Shown one piece after another: positions 32,901-39,976 of a stretch of 64,000 bases of DNA. Position 1 is the first letter of the stretch. The number at the start of each line of letters is the position of its first letter. The stretch covers positions 2,170,001 to 2,234,000 of the forward strand of contig NC_013947.1 of the NCBI RefSeq assembly GCF_000024545.1, written 5' to 3'. The notes beneath the pieces are model-generated. The model saw nothing but the letters and a program-made list of their open reading frames with translations, had not been told where the DNA came from and did no database searches. Made by a program: the position numbers and the translations under genes. The stretch is from Stackebrandtia nassauensis DSM 44728. Its GTDB lineage: Bacteria > Actinomycetota > Actinomycetes > Mycobacteriales > Micromonosporaceae.

Positions 32901-33353
32901 GGCGCCAAGCCGTCGGACTGGGCGTCGAGCCCGAGCGCGGCGCCGCCGTCGATCACCAAGGACGACAAGATCCCCGACCCGTTGAAGGACGCGGCCAAGG
33001 GCGCCACGACCACCACACCGGAGGCGTTCGACGACTCCTCCAAGACGGCGGTTACCTCGGACGGTGGCGAGTTGACGGTCGAGGCGGCGCTGTCCAAGCC
33101 GACCGAGCCGCGCATGTACACGCTCACCTCGGCCAGCAAGGAGTCCGCGCCGACGGCGTGGCGGCTGGAGGGCTCGGCCGACGGCACCAACTGGGCGACC
33201 CTTGAGACCCGCGACGGCGAGAACTTCAAGTGGGACAAGCAGACCCGCTCGTTCCTGATGCCGCTGAACTCCGGCTTCAAGAAGCTGCGGATCGTGGTGA
33301 CCGAGACCGCTGGTGACCCGGCGGCGCTGTCGGAGGTGGAGTTCCTGGTCTAG
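29979..33353 (+). CDS. Secreted GH92 alpha-mannosidase with C-terminal discoidin-like module
   Basis: The 1124-residue protein has a signal peptide ending near PGRAAAAD (residue about 29). A jelly-roll-like N-terminal part is followed by the GH92 domain from about residue 230 (YALTTRGTQSSGDFSRGNNF, VPHGFNFYTPVTDAGSTSWL). The catalytic half contains NNGFWDTYRTTWPAYALF, GWISRWSSPGYADLMVGTSS and YTETNAWNMAFTVPQD, typical of the calcium-dependent exo-mannosidases acting on N-glycans or fungal mannan. Residues about 1000-1124 look like an F5/8 type C sugar-binding domain. TTGACA lies at 29912. It converges on a kinase gene with a hairpin array between. Confidence 0.92.
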   Translation: MPRQRLTRWITVLACSALTLVLMPPGRAAAADGTDFDTSFEDGQSLPDWENSVENDRTGGLDGTMKSARDTGPAESPTAKAKVGYTGTRSASISGNHTSGDRGFSYNKLLDTDIEVTETSELSYLIFPKFVENAPANPSTFAAVDLAFTDGTYLSELGAVDQHGAKVDPTSQGKSETLYTGQWNRKAVPLGEVAAGKTIDRILLAYDNPDGPATFTDYFDDIRVVGEPEAPDGSPADYALTTRGTQSSGDFSRGNNFPATAVPHGFNFYTPVTDAGSTSWLYQHHRANNAANRPELQAFSVSHEPSPWMGDRQTFQVMPSTALGTPDADRKKRALPFGHDKEIAKPHHYGVMFDNGLSTDIAPANHSGLFQFSFPDENANLIFDNVKGDGGLTLNVDDGVVTGYSDVKSGLSTGATRMFVYAEFDDAATKGDKLSGGGGEKVAGYMRFDAGDDRTVTMRLGTSLLSVEQARKNMESEIGGKTFDEVRGEAEDQWNDKLGVIEVEGASQDQLTTLYSNLYRLFLYPNIGHENVGTPGEPKFRYASPVRPPAGNDTPTETGATVVDGEMFVNNGFWDTYRTTWPAYALFDSDNAGNMMDGFVQQYRDGGWISRWSSPGYADLMVGTSSDVAFADAYLKGVEDFDVESAYDAAVKNATVAPPEKGVGRKGLETSIFDGYTSTETREGMSWALEGYVNDFGIANMSKKLYEADQDGPRAEEYKTNYEYFLNRAQNYVNMFDDRIGFFQGKDASGDWRVQDPGAFNPAEWGHDYTETNAWNMAFTVPQDGRGLANLYGGRDKLASKLDKFFTTPEMAKYPGSYPGVIHEMREARDTRMGMYGHSNQPSHHIPWMYDYVGQPWKTQALTREATSRLYLGSEIGQGYPGDEDNGEMSAWWLFSALGFYPLQMGSENYALGSPLFTKATVHLDNGKDIVVNAPANNAKNVYVQGLKVNGKAHKKAYLDSDTLTGGATLDFAMGAKPSDWASSPSAAPPSITKDDKIPDPLKDAAKGATTTTPEAFDDSSKTAVTSDGGELTVEAALSKPTEPRMYTLTSASKESAPTAWRLEGSADGTNWATLETRDGENFKWDKQTRSFLMPLNSGFKKLRIVVTETAGDPAALSEVEFLV

Positions 33354-33386
33354 GCGGCCTCAGCCCGAGCCGGGCCGAGCCAGGGC

Positions 33387-33488
33387 GGCCTAGGCTGCGC
33401 CAGGCCGCATTGCGCCACAGCCGAGTAGGCCCGGGCTGCGCCGGGCCGCATGGCGCCCGAGCTGGGTCGGCCCAGGCTGCGCCGGGCC
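33387..33488. repeat. Three 41-bp tandem repeats forming hairpins between convergent genes
   Basis: Units begin at 33387, 33428 and 33469, exactly 41 bases apart. Each opens with GGCC(T/C)(A/G)GGCTGCGCC(A/G)GGCC, a seven-pair stem closed by GCTGCG; units 1 and 2 continue GCAT(T/G)GCGCC. A degenerate copy precedes at about 33346. The last unit touches the kinase stop codon. Placement suggests a stacked bidirectional terminator. Confidence 0.8.
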
Positions 33489-35006
33489 TCAGCCAGCTCC
33501 GGCGTAGCGGCAGTCGGTCAGGTCGTCGACGTACTGCACGTAGATGGTGATCTCGGTCGTGAGTTCGGCTTCCTGGTACGGCTCGGGAGCTTGACTGTCC
33601 ACGCTGCACACCTTGGCGCCGTCGCCGTCGTACTCGGTCACGATGTTCTCGAAGCCCTCGCCGTTGAGCACCTGGATGGCCTCCTCCTCGGAAAGCCCGT
33701 CCACGGGAGGGATCTCCGCCGTCTCCGGCTCCGGCGACTCGGACTCGCTCGTCGGCTCCGCAGAGGAGGTCGTGGGTTCCGGCGAACTGGACGACTCCGA
33801 CTCCGACGGCGACTCCTCCGAGGTCGCCTCCTCGACCGCGGACGTCTCCTCGCCCCCGGGCTGCGCGACGTTCGTCTGCACCCACGGCCTCAGGTACACC
33901 ACGTACCCGCCGACGCCGAGCAACAGCAGCACCAGGATCACGATGATGCCGATGAGCAGCCCGTTGCGGCGCGGCTTCGGCTGCGGAACCGGCGTCAGCG
34001 GCCCGTCGTTCTGCCCCGGATGTTGCGGCGGCGCCGAACCCCGCATCGACGGCGGCGTGACGCTGTCGGCGTCCTGGGACGCGGCGTCGCCGGGCGGCGG
34101 GGGAGTCACGACGGTCGGCGCCTCGGCGGCCGACGCGGGCGTCACCATGGTCGCGGCGTCACCGGCGGGTGCCGGGGACACCGGCGCGTTGTCGGGCTTG
34201 CGGCAGGCGGCGGCGAAGTCGGCGGCGCTGGCCCAGCGGCCGTCCGGTTCCTTGGCCAGCGCGCGCAACACGATCGCCGCGACGGTCTCGGGAATCTCCT
34301 CCGGCAACGGCGGCGGCTCGTCGGACAGGGCGGTGGCGATGATGGTCGCGGGCACGTCGCTGTCGAAGGGCTTGCGGCCGGACAGGCACTGGTAGGCCAC
34401 CACGCCGAGCGAGTAAATGTCGGCGGCCGGGGTGGGGTCGTCGCCGCGCAGCTGCTCGGGGGCGACGTAGGCGGCGGTGCCCATCACCATGCCGGTGTTG
34501 GTGAGCCCGGCGGCCCCGGCGGTGCGGGCGATCCCGAAGTCGACGATGCGCGGGGCGCCGTTCTTGCTGATGAGGATGTTGCCCGGCTTGATGTCGCGGT
34601 GGATGATCTGGGCCCGGTGCGCGACCTGCAACGCCTCGGCGGTACCGGCGATGACGCGCATCGTCTCGTCGACGTCGAGCTTGCCGCCCTCCTGGAGGAT
34701 CTGTTGCAGGGACTTGCCGTCGACGTACTCCATCACCAGGTAGACGATCTGGCCGTCCTCACCGGTCTCGTCACCGAAGTCGTAGATGTTGACGACGCCC
34801 GGGTGCTGGAGCGCCGCGATGGCGCGCGCCTCGATGTGGAACCGGTGCTGGAACACGACATCGGACGCCAACGCGTGGTGCAGCACCTTGACCGCGACGA
34901 TCCGGTTGAGCCGTTCGTCGTAGCCCTTCCAAACCTCGCCCATCCCCCCGGCGGCGACGCGTTCGTCCAGTCGATAGCGATCATTGAGTCGCTGGCCTTG
35001 CCGCAT
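33489..35006 (-). CDS. PknB-type Ser/Thr protein kinase with one PASTA domain
   Basis: The 505-residue membrane kinase has a full catalytic domain: glycine loop AAGGMGEVW (18-26), Lys40 in VAVK, HRDIKPGN (136-143), DFG (156-158) and GTAAYVAPEQ. A Pro-rich linker leads to one membrane helix (LLIGIIVILVLLLLGVGGYV, about 350-369), an acidic Ser/Glu-rich stalk and a single C-terminal PASTA-like domain (VDGLSEEEAIQVLNGEGFEN). PASTA domains bind muropeptides or peptidoglycan. ATG 35006 follows GGGGGAAT by six bases. A second kinase of the same design lies 1 kb upstream on the same strand. Confidence 0.94.
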   Translation of the reverse strand: MRQGQRLNDRYRLDERVAAGGMGEVWKGYDERLNRIVAVKVLHHALASDVVFQHRFHIEARAIAALQHPGVVNIYDFGDETGEDGQIVYLVMEYVDGKSLQQILQEGGKLDVDETMRVIAGTAEALQVAHRAQIIHRDIKPGNILISKNGAPRIVDFGIARTAGAAGLTNTGMVMGTAAYVAPEQLRGDDPTPAADIYSLGVVAYQCLSGRKPFDSDVPATIIATALSDEPPPLPEEIPETVAAIVLRALAKEPDGRWASAADFAAACRKPDNAPVSPAPAGDAATMVTPASAAEAPTVVTPPPPGDAASQDADSVTPPSMRGSAPPQHPGQNDGPLTPVPQPKPRRNGLLIGIIVILVLLLLGVGGYVVYLRPWVQTNVAQPGGEETSAVEEATSEESPSESESSSSPEPTTSSAEPTSESESPEPETAEIPPVDGLSEEEAIQVLNGEGFENIVTEYDGDGAKVCSVDSQAPEPYQEAELTTEITIYVQYVDDLTDCRYAGAG

Positions 35007-35251
35007 GGTGTGATTCCCCCAAGCAAAAATCGAAGCATGATTATGCCACGAAGCGATAATGGGTCTTCGATGGTTACGGGAGACGTTGCAGGTCAGACAC
35101 AATCGGATAACAGTGTCGATTGTGGCGTTATGAACACATACAGTGAATAGGCCGTCGGGTCGATGACGCCGTTAACCGGTTCAGGTGAACGCGACAACAT
35201 CGTGACATTGACGCGTGTCTCAATGTGGATTTCAGTGTCCGATTCTGCTGC

Positions 35252-35257
35252 TAGTGT
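35252..35257 (+). promoter_or_regulatory. -10 box TAGTGT for a leaderless transcript
   Basis: TAGTGT is followed by seven bases and GTG at 35265. No ribosome site precedes that codon, which supports a leaderless start. Confidence 0.6.
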
Positions 35258-35264
35258 TTCGCGC

Positions 35265-36896
35265 GTGAACGAGATGGACATGGACGTGCACGCCGCCGCG
35301 ACCTCGCGATTGATCCGCGAGGCGTGGGGCCGGTGGGGGACCGTGGACGAGCATTTGATCGCGCATCTGGTCAACCCGGCCTTCATGGGCGGACCGGAGT
35401 GGCCGGGAATGCGGCAGGCGCACTCGGTGACCCGCCGGGGCCGGTCGGTCATGATCGCCAGCGACGGCCTGGCCGACCCCGCCGCCTGGGAGGATGCCCC
35501 GCCGTCCAACGGTTACGGCGTCGAGGTCTTCGGAATCTCGGCCGACCCGTTCGAGCAGACCGACACCGTCGGCCTGGCGACCTCGTGGCTGGGCGACATC
35601 GTCATGTCCACCTCCCGGCTGATCGCCCAGCACGGCTTCGGTTTCACCGACGCCCTGGAACGCAACTCGATGCTGACCGTCGCGTTTCCCGGCGCCCAGC
35701 TGCCGGGCCCCAACGCGGACAAGTTCATCGACGACAAGGGTTCGCTGACGGTGATCCTGGGGCTGACCGATTCGGTGATCCCCGAGCGGATCAACGGTCC
35801 GCTGTCGCCGATCCGGCTGGTCAACGTCAAACTGCTGACCGTCGCCGAGGCCAACTACTGCGTCAGCGCCGACGTCGGCAGCGCCGAGGCCCGCGAGGAC
35901 CTGGCGCGGCGCTTCGCCGAGCAGGGCTGGAGCCTGTACTCCAGCCTCGACCGCCCCTCGGTGGTCGATGCTTCCGAGGAGTTCTTATTCGGGCTCCGGC
36001 GACGAGTCGGTCTCGCAGTCGGGGGTGTCGCCGTATTCGACGCCGAAGCTGAGCTCCTCGTCCAGCTCCTGGCTGGAGCCCGCGCTCGGGTTCTGCTCCA
36101 CGACGGTGCACGCGTACTCGCCGGATCCGACCTCGTAGGCGGCCACGTTCGTGAAGCCCTTGGCCTCGGCCTTGGCGTACGCCTCGTCCTCGCTCAGGCC
36201 CATCAGGCTGGGCACCTTGCCCTCCTCGGGTTTCTCGCTGGGCGAGGACGTCGAGGGGGTCTCGGACGGCGAGTGCGAGCTGGACTGCGAACTCGGCTGC
36301 TCCTCCGAGGGCGACGGCGCCTTGTCGGAGTCGGTGGTAGCGGCGGTGGTCTCGTCGCGGTCGTCGGCGACGGTCGAACCCTTGCCCTCGGCCGGGCGCT
36401 TGCGCTCGTCGTCCCAGGGCCGGGCCGCCGCGATGCCCCCGGCCGCCAGCAGCGCCACGATCGCCGTGGTGACGACGAGGGTGCGGGGCCGCAACCCGGA
36501 GCGGCGGTGCGAGACCACCGCGCCGCGGTTGCGGCGGGCGCCCGACGTGGGGGTCACGGGGCGGGGACCGGCGGCGGCGCGCACCGTCGTCGGCTGGGGC
36601 GTCGGGATGACCGTGGTGGGCACCGCGTCGGCCGCGACGCGCACGGTGGCGTCCTCGCGGGGCGCGGCGGCGCCGATGAGTTCCCGGCACGCGGCGGCGA
36701 AGGCGGCGGCGTTCGGCCAGCGGTGCCGCGGTTCCTTGGCCAGCGCCCGCATGATCGCCTCGCGCACCCCGGCCGGAACGGTCTCGGGCAGCGGCGGCGG
36801 GGCCTTGTGGATCTGCTCGTGGATGACGGTGGCGGGGACGTCGCTGGCGAAGGGCTTGCGTCCGGTCAGCGCCTCGTAGGCCACCACCCCCAGTGA
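35265..36896 (+). CDS. Unrecognised protein, possibly SUFU-like, with antisense run-on
   Basis: Residues 1 to about 240 look like a real cytoplasmic protein: MDVHAAATSRLIREAWGRWG, YGVEVFGISADPFEQTDTVG, ERNSMLTVAFPGAQLPGP and LVNVKLLTVAEANYCV. The general layout hints at the suppressor-of-fused-like fold, but I cannot confirm the family. From about 35985 the frame has no stop and runs 300 codons antisense through the second kinase gene, giving low-complexity Gly/Arg/Val sequence. The likely functional end is near 35985; the formal stop is at 36896. The GTG start follows a TAGTGT box. It sits between two related kinases, which suggests a link to kinase signalling. Confidence 0.6.
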   Translation: MNEMDMDVHAAATSRLIREAWGRWGTVDEHLIAHLVNPAFMGGPEWPGMRQAHSVTRRGRSVMIASDGLADPAAWEDAPPSNGYGVEVFGISADPFEQTDTVGLATSWLGDIVMSTSRLIAQHGFGFTDALERNSMLTVAFPGAQLPGPNADKFIDDKGSLTVILGLTDSVIPERINGPLSPIRLVNVKLLTVAEANYCVSADVGSAEAREDLARRFAEQGWSLYSSLDRPSVVDASEEFLFGLRRRVGLAVGGVAVFDAEAELLVQLLAGARARVLLHDGARVLAGSDLVGGHVREALGLGLGVRLVLAQAHQAGHLALLGFLAGRGRRGGLGRRVRAGLRTRLLLRGRRRLVGVGGSGGGLVAVVGDGRTLALGRALALVVPGPGRRDAPGRQQRHDRRGDDEGAGPQPGAAVRDHRAAVAAGARRGGHGAGTGGGAHRRRLGRRDDRGGHRVGRDAHGGVLAGRGGADEFPARGGEGGGVRPAVPRFLGQRPHDRLAHPGRNGLGQRRRGLVDLLVDDGGGDVAGEGLASGQRLVGHHPQ

Positions 36897-37496
36897 GTAC
36901 ACATCGGACGATCCGGAGGGCTCGTGTCCGTAGAGCTGTTCGGGGGACACGTAACACACGCTGCCCATCACCACGCCGGTCTCGGTGAGCGAGGACTGGC
37001 CCCGGGTGCGGGCGATGCCGAAGTCGACGATCTTGACCACGCCGGTCTCGGCGTCGATGAGGATGTTGCCGGGTTTGATGTCGCGGTGGATGATCCCGGC
37101 CTCGTGCGCGACGTCCAGGGCCTCGGCGGACTGCGCCACGATGTCGAGCACCTCGTCGACGCGCAGGCTGCCGCGCTCGGACAGCACGGTGCGCAGCGAA
37201 CGGCCCGGCACGTACTCCATCACCAGGTACGACACCACTCCGGCGTCGGCCGAGGCGTCCTCGCCGTAGTCGAAGAGGTTGACCACGCCCGGGGCGCTCA
37301 GCGCCGCCACCGCGCGGGCCTCGCCGTGGAACCGTTCCCGGAACGCGGGGTCGCCGGACAGCCCGGCGTGCAGCACCTTGATGGCCACCGTCCGGTCCAG
37401 CCGGATGTCGCGGCCCCGCCACACGTCCCCCATGCCGCCGCCGTCGACCCGTTCGTCCAGCCGGTACCGGTTACCCAGGATCCTGATGTTGTCCAT
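35985..37496 (-). CDS. PknB-type Ser/Thr protein kinase with one PASTA domain (paralogue)
   Basis: The 503-residue kinase is built like the one at 33489-35006: DGGGMGDVW loop, VAIK Lys40, HRDIKPGN, DFGIART, GSVCYVSPEQ, a membrane helix (TLVVTTAIVALLAAGGIAAA, about 360-380), a Ser-rich stalk and one PASTA-like domain (LMGLSEDEAYAKAEAKGFTN). Both kinases also share the opening RYRLDERV and a TGGGGAAT ribosome region, so they are paralogues. ATG 37496 was chosen by that ribosome site. Its 3' end is overlapped on the other strand by the run-on of the gene at 35265. Confidence 0.94.
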   Translation of the reverse strand: MDNIRILGNRYRLDERVDGGGMGDVWRGRDIRLDRTVAIKVLHAGLSGDPAFRERFHGEARAVAALSAPGVVNLFDYGEDASADAGVVSYLVMEYVPGRSLRTVLSERGSLRVDEVLDIVAQSAEALDVAHEAGIIHRDIKPGNILIDAETGVVKIVDFGIARTRGQSSLTETGVVMGSVCYVSPEQLYGHEPSGSSDVYSLGVVAYEALTGRKPFASDVPATVIHEQIHKAPPPLPETVPAGVREAIMRALAKEPRHRWPNAAAFAAACRELIGAAAPREDATVRVAADAVPTTVIPTPQPTTVRAAAGPRPVTPTSGARRNRGAVVSHRRSGLRPRTLVVTTAIVALLAAGGIAAARPWDDERKRPAEGKGSTVADDRDETTAATTDSDKAPSPSEEQPSSQSSSHSPSETPSTSSPSEKPEEGKVPSLMGLSEDEAYAKAEAKGFTNVAAYEVGSGEYACTVVEQNPSAGSSQELDEELSFGVEYGDTPDCETDSSPEPE

Positions 37497-37585
37497 TGTG
37501 ATGATTCCCCATAGAAAGTTCGATGAGTCAGTATGTTCCGGGCTGTCAATGTTTGAATCGCGAAAACGTGCCAGCCTGCTGCGGG

Positions 37586-37591
37586 TAGGCT
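37586..37591 (+). promoter_or_regulatory. -10 box TAGGCT for a leaderless methyltransferase transcript
   Basis: TAGGCT, seven bases, then GTG at 37599. This is identical in sequence to the box before the response regulator at 18223. Confidence 0.6.
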
Positions 37592-37598
37592 CCGCGTC

Positions 37599-38234
37599 GT
37601 GGTCGAAGACCGAGACATCAAGGAACTGGTGCGGCGCGGTTACAACGCGGTGCCGTACCACCACGACGCCGAGGGTTCCGGCGCGTGGCAACAAACCCGA
37701 ATGACCCGCAAGCTCCTGGAGCGACTGGCTCCGGCCTCGCGCCTGCTCGACCTGGGCTGCGGCAGCGGCCTACCGCTGGCCCGCGACGCGACGGTGGCGG
37801 GTCACCGGGTCACGGGCGTCGACATCAGCGAGGTCGCCATCGCGCGAGCCACCGAACTGGTGCCCGAAGCGACGTTCATCCGCGCCGACGCGGGCACGGC
37901 GACCTTCGAGCCGGAGTCCTTTGAGGCCATCGCGTGCCTGTACATGATCTTCCATCTGGAACCCGAGGAGCAGCGCCGGCTGCTGGCCACGGTCCGCGAA
38001 TGGCTGGTCCCCGGCGGGCTGCTGCTGGTCATCGCGGGCAACACCCCGTCGGTGGGCATCACCGAGAACTGGCGCGACAGCGGCACCTCCATGTGGTGGA
38101 GCCACCCGGGCGCCGAGACCTACCGCGAGTGGGTCAAGGAGGCCGGGTTCACCCTCGTCGAGGACGAGTTCATCCCCGAGGGCAGCAAGGGCCACAGAGC
38201 CTACTGGTGCCGCCGCCCGGCCCCGAGCGCTTAG
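37599..38234 (+). CDS. Class I SAM-dependent methyltransferase
   Basis: The 211-residue protein has motif I LLDLGCGSGLPLARD (about residues 49-63), GVDISEVAIARA (motif II acidic residue), DAGTATFEPESFEAIACLYM and a late motif REWLVPGGLLLVI. The N-terminal RRGYNAVPYHHD and the C-terminal WWSHPGAETYREWVKEAGF resemble the small-molecule methyltransferase group that includes UbiE-like enzymes. The substrate is unknown. Its stop overlaps the end of a minus-strand ABC transporter gene by four bases. Confidence 0.9.
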   Translation: MVEDRDIKELVRRGYNAVPYHHDAEGSGAWQQTRMTRKLLERLAPASRLLDLGCGSGLPLARDATVAGHRVTGVDISEVAIARATELVPEATFIRADAGTATFEPESFEAIACLYMIFHLEPEEQRRLLATVREWLVPGGLLLVIAGNTPSVGITENWRDSGTSMWWSHPGAETYREWVKEAGFTLVEDEFIPEGSKGHRAYWCRRPAPSA

Positions 38235-39976
38235 TTGCCTTGCCAGGAGCGCCACAGGGCGGCGTAGTGGCCGCCAGCGGCCACCAGCTCGTCGTGGGAG
38301 CCCAGCTCGGCGATGCGGCCGTCCTCGACGACCGCTATGCGGTCGGCGTCGTGCGCGGTGTGCAGCCGGTGCGCGATCGCCACCACGGTACGTCCTGACA
38401 GGACGGTCGCGAGGTGCCGCTCCAGATGGCGGGCCGCGCGGGGGTCCAGCAGGCTGGTGGCCTCGTCCAGGACCAGCACGTCCGGGTCGGCCAGCACCAG
38501 CCGGGCCAGCGCGATCTGTTGCGCCCGAGCCGGTTCGACCTTGAGCTCGGCCGAGCCCACGACGGTGTCCAGCCCGTGCGGCAGCGAGGCGAGCCACTCG
38601 TCGGCGTCCACAGCGGTCAGCGCCTCGGTGATCTGCTCGTCGGTCGCCGACGTGTTGGCCAGCGCCAGGTTGTCCCGCACCGTACCCAGGAACACGTGGT
38701 GTTCCTGGGTCACCAGCAGCACCTCACGACGCAGTTCCTCAAGCGTCGCGTCCCGCAGGTCGTGCCCCGCCACGGTCAGGGAACCCATGCCGGGGGAGTC
38801 GATGCCCGCGATCAGACGCCCCAGAGTGGACTTTCCCGCGCCCGAGGGCCCGACGACGGCCAGCCGCTCGCCGGGCGCGATGTCGAGGCTCACGCCGTGC
38901 AGGACGTCGTGCCCCTCGTTGTAGGCGTAGCGGACATCGCGCACCCGCACCGCCGCGCCGTGTTCCTGCGGGGCGGGCCGCTTCTCGTCCACCGTGGCCT
39001 GCTTGATCGGCCCCACGCCGATGATGCGCCCCAGCGAGGCGTCGCCGGTCTGGAGCTCGTCCAGCCAGGCCAGCAGCATGAACATCGGTTCCCCGGCCTG
39101 GTTGATGTACAGCACCGCCGCGGTCACCGCGCCCAGCGTCGTCAGGTCGGCGGCGTACATGAGCCCGCCGACCAGCAGCACCGCCGCCACCGGCAGCGTC
39201 ACGCCGAAGTCCAGCGACGGGAACAGGACGCTGCGCAGGAACAGCGTCCGGCGCTCGGCCCCGTAGGACTTGCCGATCACGGCCTGTCCCTTGTCGATGC
39301 GGTCCCGCTGGATCCGCAGTGCCTCAACGGTCCTGGCACCCTCGACCGTGGCGGCCAGCCCCTCGGCGATCTCGCTGTAGGTGGCGTTCTCAGCCAGGTA
39401 GGCCTCGCGGGCCCGGCGCAGGTACCACCGGGCGGGCGCCCACAGCACCGGCACCGTCGTCACCAGCGCGACCAGCGCCAGCAGCGGGCTGGCCAGCGTC
39501 AGCGCCGCGAGGGTCAGCACGAGCGTCAGCACGCACACGAAGCTCTCGGGAGCGGCGCGACGCAGCACCTGGCCCAGCTGCGCGATGTCGCGCGAGGAGC
39601 GGGTCATCAGGTCCCCGGTACCCGCGCGCTCCACAGTGCTCAACGGCAGCGCCAGCGACCGGCGGACGAACTCCTCGCGCAGCCTCGCCATCACGGTCTC
39701 GCCGAACCGGCTGGACACGTAGTGCGAGATCCCGCTGAACAACGCCTGCGTCAACACGAAACCGGCCACCGCCATCGCGATGGCGTCCACGGTGGAGGTG
39801 TTGCCCGCGTCGAGGGAGTCGATGAGCTCACCCAGCAGCCACGGCGCGCCGAGCCCGGCCGCCGAGGCGATCGTGTACAGCACCACCGTCCAGAAGACCT
39901 GTCCCTTGTAGGCGGCGGCGATGCTGCCGACCTCGCGGGCGGTCTCTCGCGAGGTCGCGACCGGCAGTCCACTCAC
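38231..39976 (-). CDS. Heterodimeric ABC exporter half, intact Walker motifs but lost signature
   Basis: The 581-residue protein has an N-terminal six-helix exporter domain (residues about 25-310) and a nucleotide-binding domain with Walker A GPSGAGKST (376-384), Walker B LVLDEATS (501-508) and the His switch in AIAHRLHT (536). The ABC signature, normally LSGGQ, is replaced by AELKVEPARAQQ (477-488). It is encoded directly after its partner with a four-base GTGA overlap. Family knowledge says such pairs form one working and one degenerate ATP site, as in TM287/288 or BmrCD. The substrate could be a drug, lipid or peptide. Confidence 0.92.
   Translation of the reverse strand: MSGLPVATSRETAREVGSIAAAYKGQVFWTVVLYTIASAAGLGAPWLLGELIDSLDAGNTSTVDAIAMAVAGFVLTQALFSGISHYVSSRFGETVMARLREEFVRRSLALPLSTVERAGTGDLMTRSSRDIAQLGQVLRRAAPESFVCVLTLVLTLAALTLASPLLALVALVTTVPVLWAPARWYLRRAREAYLAENATYSEIAEGLAATVEGARTVEALRIQRDRIDKGQAVIGKSYGAERRTLFLRSVLFPSLDFGVTLPVAAVLLVGGLMYAADLTTLGAVTAAVLYINQAGEPMFMLLAWLDELQTGDASLGRIIGVGPIKQATVDEKRPAPQEHGAAVRVRDVRYAYNEGHDVLHGVSLDIAPGERLAVVGPSGAGKSTLGRLIAGIDSPGMGSLTVAGHDLRDATLEELRREVLLVTQEHHVFLGTVRDNLALANTSATDEQITEALTAVDADEWLASLPHGLDTVVGSAELKVEPARAQQIALARLVLADPDVLVLDEATSLLDPRAARHLERHLATVLSGRTVVAIAHRLHTAHDADRIAVVEDGRIAELGSHDELVAAGGHYAALWRSWQGN

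Noticed and set aside
33387-33488. 41-bp repeat array as a CRISPR
   Set aside because: Units are contiguous and themselves diverge; there are no unique spacers between identical repeats and no cas gene.
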